Shown here: positions 36,195 through 45,351 of the stretch, piece after piece
Layout: the number at the start of each line of letters is the position of its first letter
Position numbering within the stretch: the first letter of the stretch is position 1
Source of the DNA: an uncultured Myxococcales bacterium
Lineage (GTDB): Bacteria; Myxococcota_A; Polyangia; Polyangiales; Polyangiaceae
Direction of reading: 5' to 3'
Length of the DNA: 64,000 nt
Assembly (NCBI GenBank): GCA_937949945.1
Contig: CALFEQ010000195.1
Coordinates: forward strand, 62,001 to 126,000
Position numbers and translations under genes: made by a program
The notes under the pieces: model-generated
The model's database searches: none
Told to the model about the DNA's origin: nothing
Seen by the model: the letters and a program-made list of their open reading frames with translations, nothing else

Positions 36195-37160
36195 CTAGAG
36201 CGCCGCGTCGGAGGACAGCCAGTCGACCACGGTGGCGAGCCCGTCCTCGAGCGGGATCCGCGGCGACCATCCGAGCTCGGTGGCCGCGCGCGTGACGTCG
36301 GCGAACGTCGCCTCGACGTCGCCGAGCGGGACCGGCGCGCGTTCCACGCTCACCTTCTTGCCGGACACGCGCTGCATCGCGGCGACGAGATCGGAGAGGC
36401 TGACGGGCGCGCCCGAGCCGAGGTTGTACGGTCGAGCGCCTGCGGGGGCACGATCGATGGCGGCGAGAATGCCACGGACGATGTCGTCGACGTGCGTGAA
36501 GTCCCGCCGCATCGAGCCGTCGCCGAACACCGTGATCGGCTTGCCCGCGAGGATGTCGCGGAGGAAGCTCGTGATGGCCATCTCCGGGCGCTGCCACGGG
36601 CCGTAGACCGTGAAGAAGCGCAGGATCGGGGCGCGCATCGTCGGCGTCTTCCGGAGCATCGAGGACACGACGAGCTCGGCGGAGCGCTTCGTGGCCGCGT
36701 ACGGCGACTCGGGGGCGATCGCGGGCGCGTCTTCGCTCGCCGGCAGCGGCGTCGCGTTGCCGTAGACCGACGAGCTCGAGGCGAAGACGAAGAGCGGGAC
36801 GCCGGCGCGCTGCGCGGCCTCGAGCTGCGTCGCGGTGCCTTCGACGTTCACGACGGCGTAGCGCGCCGGATCGGCGAACGAAGGCCGGACCCCCGCGAGC
36901 CCTGCGAGATGGATGACGCCGTCGACCCCTTTGGCGAGGCGTGCAGCGACCCCGCGATCCGTGATGCACGCCTCCTCCACGGCGAAGCGCTCGCCGTGCT
37001 CGCGGGCGAGCGTCTCGGCGTGTCGGCGCTTGAGGCGCGTCGGATAGGGCGCGTCGGAGAAGTCGTCGAGGACGTGGACACGGTCACCGCGCGCGAGCAG
37101 CGTTCGGCACAAGTGGTGGCCGATGAAGCCTACGCCGCCGGTGACGAGCCACCGCTTCAT
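36195..37160 (-). CDS. NAD-dependent nucleotide-sugar epimerase (UDP-glucuronate 4-epimerase-like)
   Basis: An extended SDR of 321 residues with the NAD-binding motif TGGVGFIGHHLCRTLL, the Ser/Tyr/Lys triad (FASSSSVYGNA ... SPYAATKRSAE), and the substrate segment RFFTVYGPWQRPEMA. This last motif is characteristic of UDP-glucuronate epimerases making UDP-galacturonate, although UDP-glucose 4-epimerase cannot be excluded. Its ATG overlaps the stop of the UDP-glucose dehydrogenase gene (ATGA). The two would convert UDP-glucose to UDP-glucuronate and then to its 4-epimer for surface polysaccharide or lipid A modification. Confidence 0.9.
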   Translation of the reverse strand: MKRWLVTGGVGFIGHHLCRTLLARGDRVHVLDDFSDAPYPTRLKRRHAETLAREHGERFAVEEACITDRGVAARLAKGVDGVIHLAGLAGVRPSFADPARYAVVNVEGTATQLEAAQRAGVPLFVFASSSSVYGNATPLPASEDAPAIAPESPYAATKRSAELVVSSMLRKTPTMRAPILRFFTVYGPWQRPEMAITSFLRDILAGKPITVFGDGSMRRDFTHVDDIVRGILAAIDRAPAGARPYNLGSGAPVSLSDLVAAMQRVSGKKVSVERAPVPLGDVEATFADVTRAATELGWSPRIPLEDGLATVVDWLSSDAAL

Positions 37161-38512
37161 CGCTGCGACGGTCTGTCCGCTCTCTGGGCTGCGGCGCTCG
37201 TCGAGACGCCGATGCCCTGGTACCGAAGACCCGCGCGGATGACGTCGGCGGGCCGCCAGATGTTGCGTGCGTCGACGAGAACCGGAGCGACGCCCGACGC
37301 GCTGGGCACGAGGCGGCGCTTGATCTCGGCGAAGTCCGGCGCGCGGTAGCTGCGCCACTCCGTGAGGAGCACGAGCGCGTGCGCGCCGTCGAGCGCGTCG
37401 TAGTCGCGATCCTTCACCGTGACCTTCCCCGGGAACGCCTTCGCGAAGTTCGCGCCGGCCTCCGGATCGTGCCCGGAGACGCTCGCGCCCTTCTCGAGCA
37501 GGACGCGCGTGAGCTTCACCGCGGGCGACTCGCGGATGTCGTCCGTCTCGGGTTTGAACGCGAGGCCCCAGAGGGCGATCTTCTTGCCCATCACGCCCTC
37601 GAGCGAGCTCTCGACGAGGCGGGCGAGGAAGAGCGCCTGCTCCTCGTTCGCGATGTGCGCCGCCTCGGCGACACGCATGGGGACGGAGTGCTCGCGCCCG
37701 AGCGCGACGAGCGCCTGCACGTCCTTCGGGAAGCACGAGCCGCCGTAGCCGGGGCCCGCGTAGAGGAACTTCTTGCCGATGCGCGAGTCGGTCCCGACGC
37801 CCATGCGCACGGAGTGGATGTCCGCGCCCGTCGCGTGGCAGAGGCGCGACAGCTCGTTCATGAACGAGATGCGGATCGCGAGCATCGTGTTCGAGGCGTA
37901 CTTGATGAGCTCGCTCGATCGCGGGTCGGTGACGACCAGGCGCTCGCCCGAGAGCTGGAGCGGGGCGTAGAGATCGCGGAGCGTCTGGCGCGCCTCGTCG
38001 CTGCGCGCTCCGATGACGACGCGATCGGGCTTGAAGAAGTCGTTGACCGCGTCGCCCTCCTTGAGGAACTCGGGGTTCGACACGACCTCGAGCGGGACCT
38101 TCGCATGGGCGACGCGCGCCTGGATCGCGTCGCACGTTCCGACCGGCACCGTGCTCTTCACGACGACGAGCGCCTGCTTCGAGGCGACCTTCGCGATCGT
38201 GTCGGCCGCCGCCATCACCGCCGACAGGTCGGCGGCGCCGTCGGGGCCCGGAGGGGTGCCCACGGCGATGAAGTAGGCGTCCGCTGCGTCGAACGGAGCG
38301 GTGATTTCCGTACCGAACGAGAGGCGCCCGCAACGCTGGTTGCGATGGATGAGGTCGGCGAGCCCGGGCTCGTAGATCGGGACGCGACCGTCGCGGAGCT
38401 TCGCGATCTTGTCGGGATCGATGTCGTAGACGAGGACGGTGTGACCGAGATCGGCGAGCCCCGTCCCGCTGACGAGACCCACGTATCCGGCGCCGAAGAC
38501 CACGAGTCGCAT
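37157..38512 (-). CDS. ugd: UDP-glucose 6-dehydrogenase
   Basis: Ugd oxidises UDP-glucose to UDP-glucuronate in two NAD-dependent steps. The 451-residue protein has the N-terminal Rossmann motif VVFGAGYVGLVSGTGLADLG, the middle-domain segment EVVSNPEFLKEGDAVNDFF, the catalytic Cys in GPGYGGSCFPKD (about residue 260), and the C-terminal UDP-binding part GLAFKPETDDIRESP. All key residues are present. The downstream epimerase gene overlaps by four bases, so the two enzymes are made together. A further membrane protein gene lies 65 bases upstream on the same strand and may belong to the same unit. Confidence 0.96.
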   Translation of the reverse strand: MRLVVFGAGYVGLVSGTGLADLGHTVLVYDIDPDKIAKLRDGRVPIYEPGLADLIHRNQRCGRLSFGTEITAPFDAADAYFIAVGTPPGPDGAADLSAVMAAADTIAKVASKQALVVVKSTVPVGTCDAIQARVAHAKVPLEVVSNPEFLKEGDAVNDFFKPDRVVIGARSDEARQTLRDLYAPLQLSGERLVVTDPRSSELIKYASNTMLAIRISFMNELSRLCHATGADIHSVRMGVGTDSRIGKKFLYAGPGYGGSCFPKDVQALVALGREHSVPMRVAEAAHIANEEQALFLARLVESSLEGVMGKKIALWGLAFKPETDDIRESPAVKLTRVLLEKGASVSGHDPEAGANFAKAFPGKVTVKDRDYDALDGAHALVLLTEWRSYRAPDFAEIKRRLVPSASGVAPVLVDARNIWRPADVIRAGLRYQGIGVSTSAAAQRADRPSQR

Positions 38513-38577
38513 GCCGGGGCGCTTCTAGCGTAGGGCTCGCGATCAGGGCAAGCCGCGGGGACGGAGCTCCGACGAGG

Positions 38578-40260
38578 TCACGGCCGGTCGCGCCGGGGCG
38601 ACGTGCCGGCGGCACGGCGGAACAGCCACCAGCCGCCCCGATGCTCCTCGAGCGTGAGGGCATCCGGAGTGTGCGGCTGCGCGGCACCCGGCCGTGTCCG
38701 GATGAGGACGTAGTCCCAGTCCTCGAGGTGGTAGGCGGGCCAGTCGATCACCTTGAGGTTGCTCTCGCTGTAGGAGCTCGGGAGGCGGAGGACCGGGTTC
38801 TCCGGTGTCGGGTAGAGCGCCGACCCCTGATGGAACCAGACGTCGCTCACGACGACGGGGCGCTCCGCGAGCACGAGCTTGTCGTAGTGGACGAACGGGT
38901 GCGCGGTGAAGACGTCGCTGTTCGGATCGAGCGGCAGATTCAAGAGGCGTGACTCGGCGGGGACGCGCGCGAGGACGTCCTTGTAGCCGACGGCCTCGTC
39001 CTGGAACCTGTAGGATGCAACCATCGCGAGCACGGCGATCGTCGACGCGGCGATGGGCGCGCCCCAGGTCATGCCGAGCGCGAGGGAGCGAGGAAGCGCG
39101 TCGCGGCGCACGCCGAGCAGGGCGAGCATCATCGCCACGGGGACGAGCCGCCCGTCGACGAAGCCGAACCAGCCGACGGAGTGCGGCAGCGCGAGGAACG
39201 CGAGCAGGATCACACCGGCACAGGCGTAGAGAGCGCGCGAGTGGCGGACGTCCCTCGGCGCCGTCGCTCCGACGCCGGCGGTGCGGCCGAGCGAGCGGAC
39301 CGTGACGACCGTGGCGGCGATCGCGAACGCGACGATGACGAAGCTGACGAAAAAATCGATCCCCGTGCGCGTCATCAGCGTGCCGCTCAGGAGCAGCCCG
39401 AGCTTCTCGACGGGGCCCTCGAAGCGGGGGACGAGCGCGCTCACGCGCGGCGCGGAGCCCGGCGGGGTCGTGCCGCCGCGTTCGATCCAGGCCACCCAGC
39501 CGGCGAGGGCCAGCGCCGGTACGAGCGCCCGCAAGCGAAGGAGCCGCGCCCTGCGAAGCCCCGTGGCGAGCGCGGAGATGCCCGCGCACGTCGTGAAGAG
39601 CAAGAACGCATGCCCGTGCGCGACGAAGAGGAAGAGCGCGATCGCGGCGACCCCGAGCTCGCGCCGGCGGCTCTCCGGGGTCGAACGGCCGCCGGCGTCG
39701 TCCACGCACACGAGGAGGTCGAGCCAGAGCGTGAGCGCGACGAGCAACACGGCGACGCCGAGCAGGTAGCTCGCGAACCCGAGGAGGGTCATGATGCCGA
39801 ACGAGAGCGCGACGCCGATGAAGCCGTACGTCGGGGTCGCGTCGCCGTGCAGACGCCGGCGCGCGTAGAGGAGGGCGAGCGGCGTCGCCACCACCGGCAG
39901 CGTGCCGAGGAGCCGCACGGCCGCGAGCGGCCCGCCGATCCGCACGAACATCTCCCCGAGGAAGCGGAACAGCGAGTACGGGCCGATGTGCGGCGCGAGC
40001 ACGTAGAACTGCTGCTCGAAGGGCGAGCTCTCGAACCGGTGCCGCATCGCGATGAGCCCGGCGTGCGCCGGCAGGTCCTGGAAGGGGAGGGCCTCGAACG
40101 CCCAGAACACGGCGACCGCGATCGCGCCGACGACGCCGAGCCCGATCCACGCGCCGCGCGAGGAGCCCGTCGTGCTGCGCACGCTGCGCGCGGAGTCGGC
40201 GACGTCGACGACGTCGACGGGCGAGCTCGCGCGGCTAGCTCCAGACGTGACGTGGGTCAT
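38578..40260 (-). CDS. Polytopic membrane protein, GT-C-like
   Basis: A 560-residue protein with a soluble N terminus of about 35 residues and about ten hydrophobic segments, followed by a C-terminal soluble domain (about 420-560). The first outside loop contains FQDLPAHAGLIAMRHRF. The placement of an Asp after the first span is a feature of GT-C glycosyltransferases such as ArnT and the mannosyltransferases. The C-terminal part (NLPLDPNSDVFTAHPFVHYD, and SDVWFHQGSALYPTPENPV) also fits a lumenal domain. The donor and acceptor are unknown. Its position next to the UDP-glucuronate genes supports a role in surface glycans, by inference. Confidence 0.65.
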   Translation of the reverse strand: MTHVTSGASRASSPVDVVDVADSARSVRSTTGSSRGAWIGLGVVGAIAVAVFWAFEALPFQDLPAHAGLIAMRHRFESSPFEQQFYVLAPHIGPYSLFRFLGEMFVRIGGPLAAVRLLGTLPVVATPLALLYARRRLHGDATPTYGFIGVALSFGIMTLLGFASYLLGVAVLLVALTLWLDLLVCVDDAGGRSTPESRRRELGVAAIALFLFVAHGHAFLLFTTCAGISALATGLRRARLLRLRALVPALALAGWVAWIERGGTTPPGSAPRVSALVPRFEGPVEKLGLLLSGTLMTRTGIDFFVSFVIVAFAIAATVVTVRSLGRTAGVGATAPRDVRHSRALYACAGVILLAFLALPHSVGWFGFVDGRLVPVAMMLALLGVRRDALPRSLALGMTWGAPIAASTIAVLAMVASYRFQDEAVGYKDVLARVPAESRLLNLPLDPNSDVFTAHPFVHYDKLVLAERPVVVSDVWFHQGSALYPTPENPVLRLPSSYSESNLKVIDWPAYHLEDWDYVLIRTRPGAAQPHTPDALTLEEHRGGWWLFRRAAGTSPRRDRP

Positions 40261-40487
40261 GGATCCCCATGCGAAGGCTCGGCGGAGCCAGGCCCCTCTA
40301 TGACCCGTCTTCGGATGCGCCGCTAGTGTGCCTTCGATTCACACGAGCGCGCGGCTGGCCGGGCTCGGCTCGACCGGGGCCGCTCGGGAAGGGGCCGCCC
40401 CTCGTCGGGGCTCGGCGATCCGGGACATCAATCACGTCGGAATGACGGCGGAAAGACGCCACCAGGTGAACGGCAGCTCGGCTTCGT

Positions 40488-41516
40488 TCACGACAAGAGC
40501 AGCCGTCCGCCGTCGGCGACGACCACGCCGTCGACCTGCACGGTGCTCGTCGACTGGCAGGCGGCGAAGCTGGTCCGCGCCGACCATCCCGCGCCGGTCA
40601 GCTTCGACTGGGGGTCGCCGAAGACGATGTGCATCCCCGGCCGGTGCTGGTCGACGGCCGCGGCGCCGATCGGCTGGGTTGCTCCCGTGTTCAGCCCGAG
40701 GATGACGAGGCCGACGCGTTCGGAGTTCGGTGCGACCGCGAGCATCGCCTCCACGTCGCGCACGAGCTCGGGGCTTCCGCTGCCGTGGACCCTTTTCACC
40801 GCGCCGTCCTCGATGTCGAAGAAGAGCGGCTCGCGGAGCAGGCGCTCTCGCGCGCCGAAGAACTCTCCGAGGCTCGCCGTCGCGACGAACGTGCCGCGCA
40901 CGCTCTCCGGCGAGACGCAGAGCGAGCCGGTGGGGAAGAGCACGGACTCGCCCGGGGCGACACGTCCGACGCGGGAGATCCAGCGGCGCGAGCCCGGATG
41001 GACGACGAGGTTCGTCCCCTCGGGGCTCGTGCACGTGATCTCGCGGGCGACGTCGAGCAGGCGCATGAGCGCGTCGCCCGCCGCCGCGATCGTGGCGTGG
41101 TCGACGGCGAGCCCTGCCGTGAACGCCAGGGGCGTGATCCCGGGCAGATGGGCGTGACGGACGCCGCAGGCGCCGACGATGTGCTGGAGCTGCTCGCGCA
41201 TCGACGACTCGGCGCGCGGCGCGGACGCGACGAAGACGCTGGCCTGCGCGGACAACATCGCGCGCCGTACCGCGTCCGGCAGGACCTTGTGCGGGCGCTC
41301 GCCGGAGTGGTTCGTCGAGTAGCTCTTGAGCAGGTCGAGGCGGAGCGACGCGACCTCCGCGCCCGCCGCTCTGCCAGCGTGCTCGAGCGCGGTCATGATC
41401 GAGACCGTGCCGAGGTCCCCGACGATGACGAACCGCTCGCCGCGCGTGACGCGCAGGGCCGTCGTCACGAGGACATCGGCCGCGCGCGCCAGCTCTTCTC
41501 CGCCCGCGTCGCCCAT
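40488..41516 (-). CDS. M29-like aminopeptidase family protein
   Basis: The 342-residue protein resembles aminopeptidase T (M29) in order and spacing of blocks: RGERFVIVGDLGTVSIMTAL near the start, TCTSPEGTNLVVHPGSRRWI, then LFPTGSLCVSPESVRGTFV, and a C-terminal VILGLNTGATQPIGAAAVDQ followed by HIVFGD. In characterised M29 enzymes, Glu, His and Asp residues in the later blocks bind two metals. Here VSPES replaces the usual VxPxE, so activity is uncertain. I chose the ATG at 41516 and not the far upstream frame start because the family begins here. The gene stands alone on the minus strand. Confidence 0.6.
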   Translation of the reverse strand: MGDAGGEELARAADVLVTTALRVTRGERFVIVGDLGTVSIMTALEHAGRAAGAEVASLRLDLLKSYSTNHSGERPHKVLPDAVRRAMLSAQASVFVASAPRAESSMREQLQHIVGACGVRHAHLPGITPLAFTAGLAVDHATIAAAGDALMRLLDVAREITCTSPEGTNLVVHPGSRRWISRVGRVAPGESVLFPTGSLCVSPESVRGTFVATASLGEFFGARERLLREPLFFDIEDGAVKRVHGSGSPELVRDVEAMLAVAPNSERVGLVILGLNTGATQPIGAAAVDQHRPGMHIVFGDPQSKLTGAGWSARTSFAACQSTSTVQVDGVVVADGGRLLLS

Positions 41517-41792
41517 TTCGAAACGCTCATCGTAACGCCAAGCCCCGTTTGGTGACGAGTTCCCGGACGCGTCTTCACGAAGCGCGAGCGTAGGCTCACC
41601 GAGCGGTAGACGTGGACGGCGCGCTTTCCACCGGTCAGCACTCTTGTCGGCCGTCCCGAGCAGTCCTCGGAGAAGGTCGAGCTCTCGGCGACGGCGTTCG
41701 AGACGCTGTCGGGACGGGGAGCGCGCCGCGATGCCCGAGGAGGGCGGCCGCGCCGCACGCGAATTTGACCGCCTCGCGGGCCGCGTGGCCCG

Positions 41793-42077
41793 ATGATCGT
41801 GCTCGTGGCCCCGTCGTCGCCGCTCGCGCTCCTTCCGGTCCTCGTGCCGCTGCTGTCGGTGGCGCAGGCGCCGAGCTGGCAGAGCGTCGTTTTGACCGTG
41901 CGATCGGTCGTGCGCTTCCTCTCCGTCCACACGGGTCTGCCGGCGCTTCTCGTCGCGCTGCTCCTCGTCGCCGTCGGCTACCGCGTCCTCAAGCGGAGCA
42001 TCCGTTTCCTCGTGCAGCTGGCTCTGGTGACGCTGGCCCTCGTCGTAGCCACCGAGCTCGGCTGGCTCCGCTGGTGA
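41793..42077 (+). CDS. Small membrane protein (94 aa)
   Basis: Three hydrophobic stretches are visible: IVLVAPSSPLALLPVLVPLL near the N terminus, then LPALLVALLLVAVGYRVL (about 48-66) and LVQLALVTLALVVATELGWL (about 73-92). The first could be a signal. No motif points to a function. There is no clear ribosome binding site, so translation is likely but not certain. Codon use is consistent with the neighbours. Confidence 0.5.
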   Translation: MIVLVAPSSPLALLPVLVPLLSVAQAPSWQSVVLTVRSVVRFLSVHTGLPALLVALLLVAVGYRVLKRSIRFLVQLALVTLALVVATELGWLRW

Positions 42078-42100
42078 TTCTCACGGAGAGGCGATTCTCA

Positions 42101-42151
42101 CTGAGGACCGAGGACTCTCTCCGTGAGGCCCGACGCCCGAGGCCCGAGGCC
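42101..42151 (+). repeat. CTGAGGAC plus GGCCCGAGGCC repeat block
   Basis: CTGAGGACCGAGGACT (42101-42116) is followed by CCCGACGCCCGAGGCCCGAG (about 42129-42148), two motifs that also sit together at about 27142-27200. Just before it GATTCTCAC occurs twice (42076-42084 and 42093-42101). The GGCCCGAGGCC part recurs at about 48572-48585. Confidence 0.5.
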
Positions 42152-42226
42152 TTCCTTGCGTCCCGCCCGGCCGATGCACACGCATCGAAGGGTCGCTGGC
42201 GACCGAGCCGGCACGTGGAGGCTCCC

Positions 42227-42688
42227 ATGATGCGTACCGCTCGCGCGGTGATGATGACGTTCGCTGGCCTCGCCGCCCTCGGCGCCTCGATGCTCTCGGC
42301 GGCATGCCGCGGCGGACCGGACCCCTCGGCGGACGCGGGCGTCGAGGCGTCGTCGGAGCCCGCGTCGACGAGCCTCGGGCCGAACGGCGTGGACGCCGCG
42401 TGCTCGACGGCGCTCGTCACGATCGACGACGTCGAGGCGACCGAGAGCCCGACCGGCGGTCCTGCTTGCCTCAACGACGACGACTGCGTCGTGCGTTTCG
42501 CCGGGGACTACTGCCAATGCCCGAAGACGCCGCGGCCGATGGCGAGGTCTCGCGCGGAGGCGTTCGACGAGAGCCTCGTCGGGATCACCGCGGAATGCAC
42601 GTGCGCCATTCTCCCGTGCCCGCCGCAGCCGCCGCCGAAGGTGCAGTGCGTGCTCGGGCAGTGCGTCCTCGCCTCGCAGAGCCAGTGA
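42227..42688 (+). CDS. Small Cys-rich lipoprotein (153 aa)
   Basis: The ATG at 42227 (GGAG six bases upstream) begins MMRTARAVMMTFAGLAALGA, ending in SMLSAACRGGP, a lipobox. The mature protein has an Asp/Ala/Ser-rich linker and then eight Cys in a compact region (GPACLNDDDCVVRFAGDYCQ, CAILPCPP, KVQCVLGQCVL) that suggest four disulfides. The C-DDDC-Y-C layout recalls small disulfide modules common on myxobacterial surface proteins. No activity can be assigned. Confidence 0.7.
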   Translation: MMRTARAVMMTFAGLAALGASMLSAACRGGPDPSADAGVEASSEPASTSLGPNGVDAACSTALVTIDDVEATESPTGGPACLNDDDCVVRFAGDYCQCPKTPRPMARSRAEAFDESLVGITAECTCAILPCPPQPPPKVQCVLGQCVLASQSQ

Positions 42689-42790
42689 CCTCCACGGGGA
42701 CCTCCGGCTCGCAGCCGAGCCGGAGCGCCGAGGACGAATCGAGCGGCTCGCCGTGGACCGGACGGCGTCGGGCATCTAGAGTCCCGCGCC

Positions 42791-43558
42791 ATGAAGCTAG
42801 ACGAGCTCAAGATCATCGTGTCGGGTGGCGCCCAGGGCATGGGTCGTCACTTCGCGCTACGCCTCGCCGAGGCGGGCGCGCAGGTAGCGATCGGCGACGT
42901 CAACGAGGTCGGACTCGCCGAGACGGTGGAGGCCGCGAAGAGCATGCGCGGGAAGATCCACGCGCGGCGGCTCGACGTCTCCGACGAGGCCGACGTGGCC
43001 TCGTTCGTCGACTGGGCTCACGGGGCGATGGGCGGCCTCAACGCGCTCGTCAACAACGCGGGCATCCTCCGCGACGGCCTCCTGGTGAAGAAGGACAAGG
43101 AGACCGGGCAGGTCAAGAAGCTCACCAAGGAGCAGTGGGACGCGGTCATCGCGGTGAACCTCACCGGCGCGACGCTGCTCGCGCGCGACGTCGTCGCGAA
43201 GATGGTCGAGACGAACACGCGCCCTGGCGTCGTCGTGAACATCTCGAGCATCGCCCGCCACGGCAATCGGGGGCAGTCGAACTACACGGCGGCGAAGGCG
43301 GCCCTGGCGGCGAACACGGTCACCTGGGCGCGGGAGTTCGCGCCGTTCGGCATCCGCGTCGCGGCGGTGGCGCCGGGCATGGTGGAGACGCCGATGACGC
43401 AGGGGATGAACCAGAAGGCGCGCGATGCGCTCGTCGCTGCGATCCCGGTCGGTCGCATCGGCGTCCCCGAGGACATCTGGCTCGCCGTTCGCTTCGTCCT
43501 CGAGTGCGACTACTTCAACGCCCGCACGATCGACGTCGACGGCGGACTTTCCATGTGA
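42791..43558 (+). CDS. Short-chain dehydrogenase/reductase (FabG-like)
   Basis: A classical SDR of 255 residues. The cofactor loop is VSGGAQGMGRHFALRLAEAG, with Ser replacing the usual Thr at its start. The NNAG motif follows (VNNAGILRDG), then the active site with Ser in NISSIARHG and YTAAK, and the C-terminal PGMVETPM. An Asp after the second strand (IGDVNE) favours NAD over NADP. A 10-residue insert (KKDKETGQVKKL) after NNAG is unusual. It may act on a 3-hydroxyacyl or alcohol substrate. Neighbours give no pathway. Confidence 0.9.
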   Translation: MKLDELKIIVSGGAQGMGRHFALRLAEAGAQVAIGDVNEVGLAETVEAAKSMRGKIHARRLDVSDEADVASFVDWAHGAMGGLNALVNNAGILRDGLLVKKDKETGQVKKLTKEQWDAVIAVNLTGATLLARDVVAKMVETNTRPGVVVNISSIARHGNRGQSNYTAAKAALAANTVTWAREFAPFGIRVAAVAPGMVETPMTQGMNQKARDALVAAIPVGRIGVPEDIWLAVRFVLECDYFNARTIDVDGGLSM

Positions 43559-43806
43559 TGTCGAGCACCTGAGAGCTCTCGGTGCCCTCGTGGCTTCGAG
43601 CGGCCGGCGCGCGGCGAGGCGTGTCGGCCGCTCGTCGTTTGTCGCCCCCCGATCCAGCCGCGCGCCTGCCCCGGTGGACGCGGCGATGTCAATACCATCA
43701 TGTGCGACAAACGTTCTCCTTGTCGCCACCAAAAATCTTGTTGCCGCTCCGACAGTTATCCGTCATTAGAAGGGAACGAGCCGCGTGACGGTTTTGTGAA
43801 ATTTGG
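43559..43806. promoter_or_regulatory. AT-richer intergenic region with a GCGACAA/TTGTCGC inverted repeat
   Basis: The 248 bases are less GC-rich than their surroundings, as expected of a promoter region for the gene at 43807. GCGACAA (43704-43710) and TTGTCGC (43720-43726) form a perfect 7-base inverted repeat with a 9-base spacer. It could be an operator or a weak terminator for the SDR gene. I see no gene here and no strong -35/-10 pair. Confidence 0.35.
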
Positions 43807-45339
43807 ATGGCAATCGCCGAACTGACGCAGGAAGCCTACGTCGCCCTGGAGGCGGCGGCCGAGCAGGCCGGGAAGGTCCGCGTCGGGGTGCATGATGCAT
43901 CCCGACTGGAATGGAGCCTCTCGATCCCGCTTCCCGAGGTCGGCGCGCCTCCCGCGCGCTACGCGCTCCGCGTCGAGCTGCAGATCCCGCAGAACGCGTT
44001 CGTCCGTCACGTGCCGTGGGAGCAGATGCAGTCGTTCACGCGCCTCGACGGCCCGGCGATGGCTGCCGTCGGCGACGCGGTGACGATCGACGAGCTCCGT
44101 CGTGGCGCGCTCGCCATGGCCAACCAGCTCGCGCGCGCGAGCGACGGCTTCCAGCGTCATTGTCGGCTCGCGGCTTCGCTCTTCGCGACGGCGCCCCACA
44201 GCGAGCTCGAAGACGCGCTCACGATTTGGATCGAGGCCGCCGTCCGGATCGCGCAGCAGGAGCGCGAGCGCCTCACGCGCGCCTCGGAGGACGAGCCCGC
44301 GGAGCTCACGCGCGAGCGGCGGCTCGTCGACGAGTACGTGAGCGTCCGCCTCTTCGAGATGCTCGCCGGTGCGGAGCGCGCGCTGTCGGGCATCGCGGCG
44401 TCCAAGAGCCGCCACGCCGAGCGCCTCGCGCCCGTGATCGCCGCCGTCGAGGCGCGCCTCGCCGAGGCGCTCGCCGCGGAGCTCGCGTACCGGGAGGAGC
44501 GCGGCTTCCCGAACGCCGACCCGTCCTCGCCCGAGGACCTCGAGCAGTACCTCGAGCGCGCGAGCCAGCTGAAGAAGCACTTCCAGGAGGTGCTCTTCCT
44601 CGAGCACGAGAGCTTCCACGTCGCCGAGCGCGCGTATCACTGGATCGCCGCGTTCTTCGCGGTCGTCGCGTCGACGTGGGCCTTCGCCTGGCAGATCACG
44701 GTCATCAACCAGGCGAACACGGCGACGACGGTGAGCTCCGGCGTCGTGCTCCTCTGCCTCATCGCGGGGCTCGTCTATGCCGCCAAGGACCGCATCAAGG
44801 AGATCGGTCGCAACTGGATGACCCACCGCGTGCACCGCGTCTGGGGCGCGCAGCGGATCACGCGCTATCGCGCGCCGCGCCGCCGGATCCCGACGCGCGA
44901 CGTGATCGTCACCGCGCGTGAGTCGTTCGATCAGCGCAGGAAGAACCTGCCCGATCCGCTCAACCCCGAGTGCGGCGCGTCGATGCCGGTGACGATCCTC
45001 ACGTACGAGCACCGCGGCGAGGTCGTGCCGAACGCGCAGCTGCTCGCCTCGGGCGTCCGCCGCGTGAAGCATGTCTTCCGCTACGACCTCTCGCCGTTGT
45101 TCGCGCGCCTCGACGACGCGACGAAGCCGGTCCCCGTCCTCGACGACGTGAGCCGCCGCGTCCGGTTCATCGACGCGCCCCGGTGCTACCGCCTGCCGAT
45201 CACCGTGCACGTCGAGTCGGGCGGGCAGAAGTACACCGAGCGCGCGACGCTCGTGATGCACAAGCGCGGGCTCGAGCGCATCGAGCGCGACACCGACTCG
45301 GATCCGTCGCTCGCCGAGGTCGGCCTCGAGCCGGGCTGA
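43807..45339 (+). CDS. Membrane protein with long helical domain, unknown function (510 aa)
   Basis: The first 270 residues are soluble and mostly helical, with Glu/Arg/Ala-rich stretches that may form a coiled coil (about 185-260). Two spans follow, YHWIAAFFAVVASTWAFAWQ (about 278-297) and SGVVLLCLIAGLVYAAKDRI (about 308-328), then a 180-residue basic soluble domain. There is no signal peptide, so both large domains probably face the cytoplasm. The C-terminal part contains TILTYEHRGEVVPN and CYRLPITVHVESGG. I recognise no family. The gene begins 248 bases after the SDR gene. Confidence 0.7.
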   Translation: MAIAELTQEAYVALEAAAEQAGKVRVGVHDASRLEWSLSIPLPEVGAPPARYALRVELQIPQNAFVRHVPWEQMQSFTRLDGPAMAAVGDAVTIDELRRGALAMANQLARASDGFQRHCRLAASLFATAPHSELEDALTIWIEAAVRIAQQERERLTRASEDEPAELTRERRLVDEYVSVRLFEMLAGAERALSGIAASKSRHAERLAPVIAAVEARLAEALAAELAYREERGFPNADPSSPEDLEQYLERASQLKKHFQEVLFLEHESFHVAERAYHWIAAFFAVVASTWAFAWQITVINQANTATTVSSGVVLLCLIAGLVYAAKDRIKEIGRNWMTHRVHRVWGAQRITRYRAPRRRIPTRDVIVTARESFDQRRKNLPDPLNPECGASMPVTILTYEHRGEVVPNAQLLASGVRRVKHVFRYDLSPLFARLDDATKPVPVLDDVSRRVRFIDAPRCYRLPITVHVESGGQKYTERATLVMHKRGLERIERDTDSDPSLAEVGLEPG

Positions 45340-45351
45340 GAGAGCGCTCTC

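Noticed and set aside
43889..43899. Third TGCATGATGCA site as an operator
   Set aside because: It lies inside a coding region about 80 bases after the start codon and encodes ordinary residues (VHDAS), so it is probably chance.
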